A DNA stretch of 7,589 bases from Chloroflexota bacterium (GTDB lineage Bacteria; Chloroflexota; Anaerolineae; Promineifilales; Promineifilaceae): positions 1 to 7,589 of the forward strand of contig QQUD01000158.1 in NCBI GenBank assembly GCA_008501785.1, given 5' to 3'. The translations under genes and the position numbers were made by a program. Numbering within the stretch: position 1 is the stretch's first letter; the number at the start of each line of letters is the position of its first letter. The notes below the pieces were generated by a model that had not been told where the DNA came from, searched no databases, and saw nothing but the letters and a program-made list of their open reading frames with translations. Shown here piece by piece: positions 4,343 through 7,589 of the stretch.

Positions 4343-6451
4343 ATGTTAGATTCATTAGAAATTTTCTTGCTTGACACACGTTTTCGCCTGCTGGCGTTAG
4401 ATGGCCTGGGTTGGTTGGACTTGGCTTTGGTAACGGCCGTTTTCCTGGCACTCATCCTCTTCATCCGCCGCAGCCGCGCCGGGTTCTTGCTGAGAGGGGG
4501 GCTGCTCATGGGCATTCTCTCACTGATCATCACCATCTTCCTGCCACTACCCACGTTTGACTGGTTGGTTCGTGGCGTGTTTTTGCTGTTGCTGGTGGCG
4601 ATGCCGGTTGTGCTGCAACCCGAATTACGACGCTGGCTGGAGCGGGTCGGGCGCACCACTGGGTTGACACGCACCATCCGGCAGACAGCAGCAGAATCCA
4701 TTCTGCCCCGGCTGCTGCGCACTGTCGAAAATCTTTCGGCGTCCCATACCGGGGCCATCATTGTGCTAGAGGGAGACGTTTCGCTGCAAAAGATGGTAGA
4801 TACGGGGATTCCGATTAACGGCCGTATCAGCGCAGAGCTGTTGCAAACCATCTTCTTTAACAAAACACCCCTGCATGATGGAGCCGTGATTATGCAAGGG
4901 GAGCACCTGGCTGCGGCAGGCTGTGTACTGCCCTTAACTGAGCAAAAGTTAACCTCCTATCGCCGTTTGGGAACCCGCCATCGGGCCGCTGTCGGTGTCA
5001 GCGAGGTGAGCGATGCACTGGTCATCGTCGTCAGCGAAGAAACCGGAAATATTTCCATATCTTTTCGCGGGCAGCTAACTCAGAAATTGGAAAGTGCCGT
5101 GCTGCGCCAGCGTATTCTTGATTTTTATGAAGAGAAACAAAACGGGACCACCTCGCATACTTTTTGGGACACGTTCAAACAATCCATAGCGTCGTGGCGG
5201 CAAAATGTCACAAACATTGGCTGGCAAAGTGGCCTGCAAAGCGTGGCATGGCTGTTGGTCGCCGCGTTTGTTTCATTGGCTGTCTGGACGTTTGTGATTG
5301 AACAAACAAACCCCACCGAACGGCCACAAATTGACCGGATTGCACTGCGTGTTGAGAATATGCCAGCAGGTTTGACGTTAATGACCAAACCACCGGAGAC
5401 AGTTTCTGTTGTTGTGCAAACCACATCCGATGTGCTGCCAACTTTGAACAATGGCAGTTTTCAGGCAGTGCTTTCTCTGCAAGATTTAGGAGCTGGTTTG
5501 CACCAACCGCAGGTGCAAATCAAGACTGGGATCACCCCATTACGGATTATCTCAGTAAACCCACCTAACTTGGACTTGGAATTGGCTGCAACCACGCAAG
5601 TAACAATGCCAGTAACAGTCGATATAACCGATCCAACCAACCTGTCGGCAGCGTATCAAGTGGTGGGTGTGCCGACTGCCATACCAAATCAGGTAAAAAT
5701 TAGTGGCCCAGAGCCGTTGGTCGCCAGGGTTAGTAAAATACACACGTCATTGGCGTTGGGGAATGCGAGCGCGACGATTCGTGAAATACGGCCGTTACGC
5801 GCCCTCGACGAAAATGGTCAGGAAGTAACGGGCGTCACCCTGGAACCGGCGCAAACTCAGATCACACTGATTATCACCCGTCGCCAAAACGCACGCGAAG
5901 TCGGCATTCAGCCCATGACAACGGGCACCCTCCCCGATGGGTATTGGTTGAGCAGTCTGCGTGTCACGCCCACGACTGTCACATTGCGCGGGAATGCAGA
6001 GGAGTTGGCCCAATTAGGGGGTTTTGTAGACACGCTGCCAGTTGACATCAGTCAAACCATTGGCTTGCAAACCATACAAGTGCCTTTGGATTTACCGCCA
6101 GGGGTTGAAGCGGTTGATCAGGCAGGCACGGTTATGCCAGTCGCTACTGTAGAAGTGCAGGCTATGCCGCGCAGTGGCGATCTAGTTCAGACGCGCACAG
6201 TCACCCTGTTTGGGCAGCAAGTCGGCGTTTCATATCTGGCAAATCCTGCTGAAATCGATCTGCTCTTGAGTGGACCATTACCGGTGCTTTGGGAAATTGA
6301 AAACAACCCTGACTTGGTGCAGGTGATGATTGATGTATCAAAAATACGACCAGGCGCTGCACAAGAGCTAGAGGTACAGATTGTCTTGCCAAACAACGTG
6401 CAGGCTCAACTCATCCCTGCCACGATTCGTGTCACGCTGGTAGAGGAGTAA
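4343..6451 (+). CDS. cdaA: CdaA-CdaR fusion: membrane diadenylate cyclase with four YbbR domains
   Basis: Predicted c-di-AMP synthase, 702 residues, making c-di-AMP from two ATP. Three membrane helices (about 26-42, 47-67, 74-92) are followed by the conserved LQPELRRWLE segment and a DAC domain (about 110-262). Both catalytic signatures are intact: DGA at 179-181 within TPLHDGAVIM, and RHR at 212-214 within GTRHRAAVGVSE. CdaA normally ends near here, at about 270-280 residues. This protein continues through a fourth membrane helix (about 298-319) into four YbbR-type repeats (about 328-415, 420-512, 517-607, 615-700), the architecture of the separate regulator CdaR. The predicted topology puts the cyclase in the cytoplasm and the YbbR region outside. 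In Firmicutes the genes lie as cdaA-cdaR-glmM; here the first two are one ORF and glmM is absent. The ATG at 4343 has no evident Shine-Dalgarno sequence but gives a complete first helix. The gene converges with the channel gene, 19 bases away. Confidence 0.93.
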   Translation: MLDSLEIFLLDTRFRLLALDGLGWLDLALVTAVFLALILFIRRSRAGFLLRGGLLMGILSLIITIFLPLPTFDWLVRGVFLLLLVAMPVVLQPELRRWLERVGRTTGLTRTIRQTAAESILPRLLRTVENLSASHTGAIIVLEGDVSLQKMVDTGIPINGRISAELLQTIFFNKTPLHDGAVIMQGEHLAAAGCVLPLTEQKLTSYRRLGTRHRAAVGVSEVSDALVIVVSEETGNISISFRGQLTQKLESAVLRQRILDFYEEKQNGTTSHTFWDTFKQSIASWRQNVTNIGWQSGLQSVAWLLVAAFVSLAVWTFVIEQTNPTERPQIDRIALRVENMPAGLTLMTKPPETVSVVVQTTSDVLPTLNNGSFQAVLSLQDLGAGLHQPQVQIKTGITPLRIISVNPPNLDLELAATTQVTMPVTVDITDPTNLSAAYQVVGVPTAIPNQVKISGPEPLVARVSKIHTSLALGNASATIREIRPLRALDENGQEVTGVTLEPAQTQITLIITRRQNAREVGIQPMTTGTLPDGYWLSSLRVTPTTVTLRGNAEELAQLGGFVDTLPVDISQTIGLQTIQVPLDLPPGVEAVDQAGTVMPVATVEVQAMPRSGDLVQTRTVTLFGQQVGVSYLANPAEIDLLLSGPLPVLWEIENNPDLVQVMIDVSKIRPGAAQELEVQIVLPNNVQAQLIPATIRVTLVEE
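4433..4440. repeat. ACGGCCGT palindrome, copy 3 (in cdaA, first membrane helix)
   Basis: Read as ACG GCC GTT (Thr-Ala-Val). Extended match AACGGCCGTT. Confidence 0.9.
4818..4825. repeat. ACGGCCGT palindrome, copy 4 (in cdaA, cyclase domain)
   Basis: Read as AAC GGC CGT (Asn-Gly-Arg). Flanks are A and A. Confidence 0.9.
5788..5795. repeat. ACGGCCGT palindrome, copy 5 (in cdaA, second YbbR repeat)
   Basis: Read as ATA CGG CCG TTA (Ile-Arg-Pro-Leu), the only copy in this codon phase. Flanks are T and T. Confidence 0.9.
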
Positions 6452-6470
6452 GCGCAAACGGTTAATCGTT

Positions 6471-7385
6471 TCATCGTTCGGCGTTTGTTCCTTGGTGTAG
6501 GCGTACATCTAAAGTGGGCGTTTCGACCAGTTGGATGGTGGTGGAGGCAATGGCAATACGGCCGTTTGTCTGATCAATCTCATCCAATATACGCGTAAAA
6601 AGGCGCGATTTGGTGCTGCGGCGATGAGTATATTTAACCACATAACGCAGCGTGTACGTCAGCCAGTTGTCATTGGCAGTTAGGGTAACAGTCGGTGCTG
6701 TTTCGGCACTGACAATCATATATTTCTGCATCATGTGCTGCCATACAGCCTGCGCCTCAGTCGCATACTCGCCAACGACCTCATCAGCAACCTGATGCAA
6801 AGTTTCTAGGGTCAACTTGCGGTCACTGCCATATTTTACTGGAATCGTAATTTCATCCCATAAAAAATGGAAATCGGCTGAATAGTTAAAAACCGGCTCC
6901 TTAAAAACGAAGCTGTTGGCAATCCGCACGATACGACCACTGTATAAATCCCCATTAATCCATTCTCCACACTCCATCAATGTGGTGCGCAGAATGCCAA
7001 TATCAATCACATCCCCTTTGATGCCGCCTAACTGCACCCGATCCCCGACGCGGTAAAAGCTGCTAAAAGAGAGCGCTAACCAGCCAGCCACACTCGCAAA
7101 CACTTCTTGCAAAGCAAACGCGATTCCGGCACCTGCAACGCCTAATGTTACCGACAAGCCCCCTAACTGATTACCCCAAATGGCAATTGCAAACAGGATG
7201 GCCACCAGATAACCGAAAAATGTGAACCCTTTACGGATTCGATACCGATTTTCTGTGTCTTTGATGCGCAGCGTTAAGGTGCGTTGCAGAATACGCACGA
7301 CCAGGTAAATGACAATCAAACCAACAACAACCGTAATGATTTTGTCGATTGTAGGATTAAAGAAAGCATTTTCCAGATTATCCAT
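6471..7385 (-). CDS. MscS-family mechanosensitive ion channel
   Basis: Small-conductance mechanosensitive channel, 304 residues, close to the 286 of E. coli MscS; it opens under membrane tension and releases solutes on osmotic downshock. Helices at about 14-34 and 54-71 precede the pore helix TM3 (about 77-112), which has the Gly/Ala-rich LGVAGAGIAFALQ packing face and the FYRVGDRVQLGGIKGDV entry to the beta domain. RIVRIANSFVF and NYS mark the end of the beta domain, and an alpha/beta cytoplasmic cage follows to about 285. I chose the ATG at 7385, not the upstream ATG at 7430, because AGGAG lies ten bases before it, the protein then starts at the expected distance from TM1, and it overlaps the end of the preceding ATPase gene by only eight bases. 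Coupled expression with that pump is likely. Confidence 0.92.
   Translation of the reverse strand: MDNLENAFFNPTIDKIITVVVGLIVIYLVVRILQRTLTLRIKDTENRYRIRKGFTFFGYLVAILFAIAIWGNQLGGLSVTLGVAGAGIAFALQEVFASVAGWLALSFSSFYRVGDRVQLGGIKGDVIDIGILRTTLMECGEWINGDLYSGRIVRIANSFVFKEPVFNYSADFHFLWDEITIPVKYGSDRKLTLETLHQVADEVVGEYATEAQAVWQHMMQKYMIVSAETAPTVTLTANDNWLTYTLRYVVKYTHRRSTKSRLFTRILDEIDQTNGRIAIASTTIQLVETPTLDVRLHQGTNAER
6558..6565. repeat. ACGGCCGT palindrome, copy 6 (in the MscS gene)
   Basis: Read on the coding strand as AAC GGC CGT (Asn-Gly-Arg). On the plus strand the flanks are T and T. Confidence 0.9.
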
Positions 7386-7589
7386 CTTGCATATTCTCCT
7401 GACTGCGTAACCATGTCTTTTCCAGCTCAATTAGTAGCAACATGCCCACGCCCAATCCCACAAAAAGCAACAATTCGACAGCGCTGAGTGGTGTGATCTG
7501 AAAAAACTGATCGAAAAAGGGCACATACAAGATGATGAGTTGGCGAACGGCCGTTACCCCCACCAACCCCAACAGCACCGGATTAGAGC
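7378..7589 (-). CDS. C-terminal end of a P-type cation-transporting ATPase (partial)
   Basis: The last 69 codons of a gene that enters from the right edge. The protein shows two hydrophobic helices separated by a short polar turn, matching the final two membrane segments (M9-M10) of P2-type cation ATPases (Cation_ATPase_C). It starts with the conserved NP.LLG, has LIILYVPFFDQFF and then the TPLSAVELL block, and ends with an ELEK..LR basic stretch. Sequences of this type close calcium or sodium/proton-type pumps. The catalytic DKTG and the ion-binding helices lie outside the window, so the ion cannot be assigned. The stop codon overlaps the MscS start by eight bases (7378-7385), placing pump and channel in one operon. 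Confidence 0.82.
   Translation of the reverse strand, partial: SNPVLLGLVGVTAVRQLIILYVPFFDQFFQITPLSAVELLLFVGLGVGMLLLIELEKTWLRSQENMQDG
7396..7400 (-). promoter_or_regulatory. Shine-Dalgarno site for the MscS gene
   Basis: AGGAG on the minus strand, ten bases before the ATG at 7385. It lies inside the last codons of the ATPase gene. A nearer ATG only three bases away is in the ATPase frame and would give a four-residue product, so it is not a start. Confidence 0.65.
7547..7554. repeat. ACGGCCGT palindrome, copy 7 (in the P-type ATPase gene)
   Basis: Read on the coding strand as ACG GCC GTT (Thr-Ala-Val). Extended match AACGGCCGTT. Confidence 0.9.

Noticed and set aside
4300..4863. 187-codon minus-strand frame across the cdaA start
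   Set aside because: It lies antisense to the well-supported membrane and cyclase domains of cdaA. Its serine- and arginine-rich translation shows no family signature, as expected of a shadow frame.
6455..6487. Short dyads around the cdaA and MscS stop codons (AAACG GTTAAT CGTTT at 6456-6471; CAAACG/CGTTTG)
   Set aside because: The stems are only five or six bases long and AT-rich, with no T-tract. I do not call a terminator here, so how these convergent transcripts end is unresolved.
7386..7430. ATG at 7430 as start of the MscS gene
   Set aside because: It would overlap the ATPase gene by 53 bases and add 15 polar and basic residues not expected before TM1. ATG at 7385 has AGGAG upstream and a minimal overlap.

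Overview
The window reads as a bacterial chromosome segment of roughly balanced base composition, densely coding, with no transposase, integrase, phage gene, CRISPR array, rRNA or tRNA that I could see. The domain combinations (ATP-grasp ligase joined to a RCK_C/TrkA-C domain, diadenylate cyclase joined to YbbR repeats, secreted PA14 plus SH3b proteins) and a strongly iterated palindrome make me lean towards Chloroflexota (Anaerolineae or relatives). That placement is inference, not something the sequence proves.

Layout, left to right. Positions 123-1859, minus strand: a tightly packed rimB-rimK pair, a RimB/'ATP-dependent zinc protease' family protein followed with no spacer by a RimK-type glutamate ligase that carries an extra C-terminal RCK_C domain. 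Positions 1860-2180: an intergenic stretch holding a possible short leader ORF that overlaps the rimB start, and a clear intrinsic terminator (2124-2164) serving the next minus-strand gene. Positions 2181-3962, minus strand: a secreted protein with signal peptide, three PA14 domains and two SH3b domains. Positions 3963-4342: a 380-base divergent intergenic region with a long inverted repeat, a perfect 11-bp tandem repeat and a spaced 10-bp direct repeat. Positions 4343-6451, plus strand: one long gene that fuses the c-di-AMP synthase CdaA to its usual separate partner CdaR (YbbR domains). Positions 6471-7385, minus strand: a MscS-type mechanosensitive channel, translationally overlapping the 3' end of a P-type cation ATPase that runs off the right edge (7378-7589).

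How the parts may fit: c-di-AMP controls potassium and osmolyte balance in many bacteria, partly by binding RCK_C domains of potassium channel regulators. Here a membrane c-di-AMP synthase with a large extracytoplasmic sensor-like region lies among a turgor-release channel, a cation pump, a predicted surface-binding protein, and a ribosomal-protein-modifying ligase with an RCK_C domain. A working idea is that the RimK-RCK_C enzyme is gated by c-di-AMP or another small ligand, so that ribosome or peptide glutamylation answers to osmotic or envelope state. The domain architecture is visible; the regulatory link is hypothesis.

The clearest structure not explained by genes is the octamer palindrome ACGGCCGT, seen 7 times (about 0.1 expected by chance), spread over every gene except rimB and used in all three codon phases. 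This behaves like a highly iterated palindrome, analogous to HIP1 of cyanobacteria.
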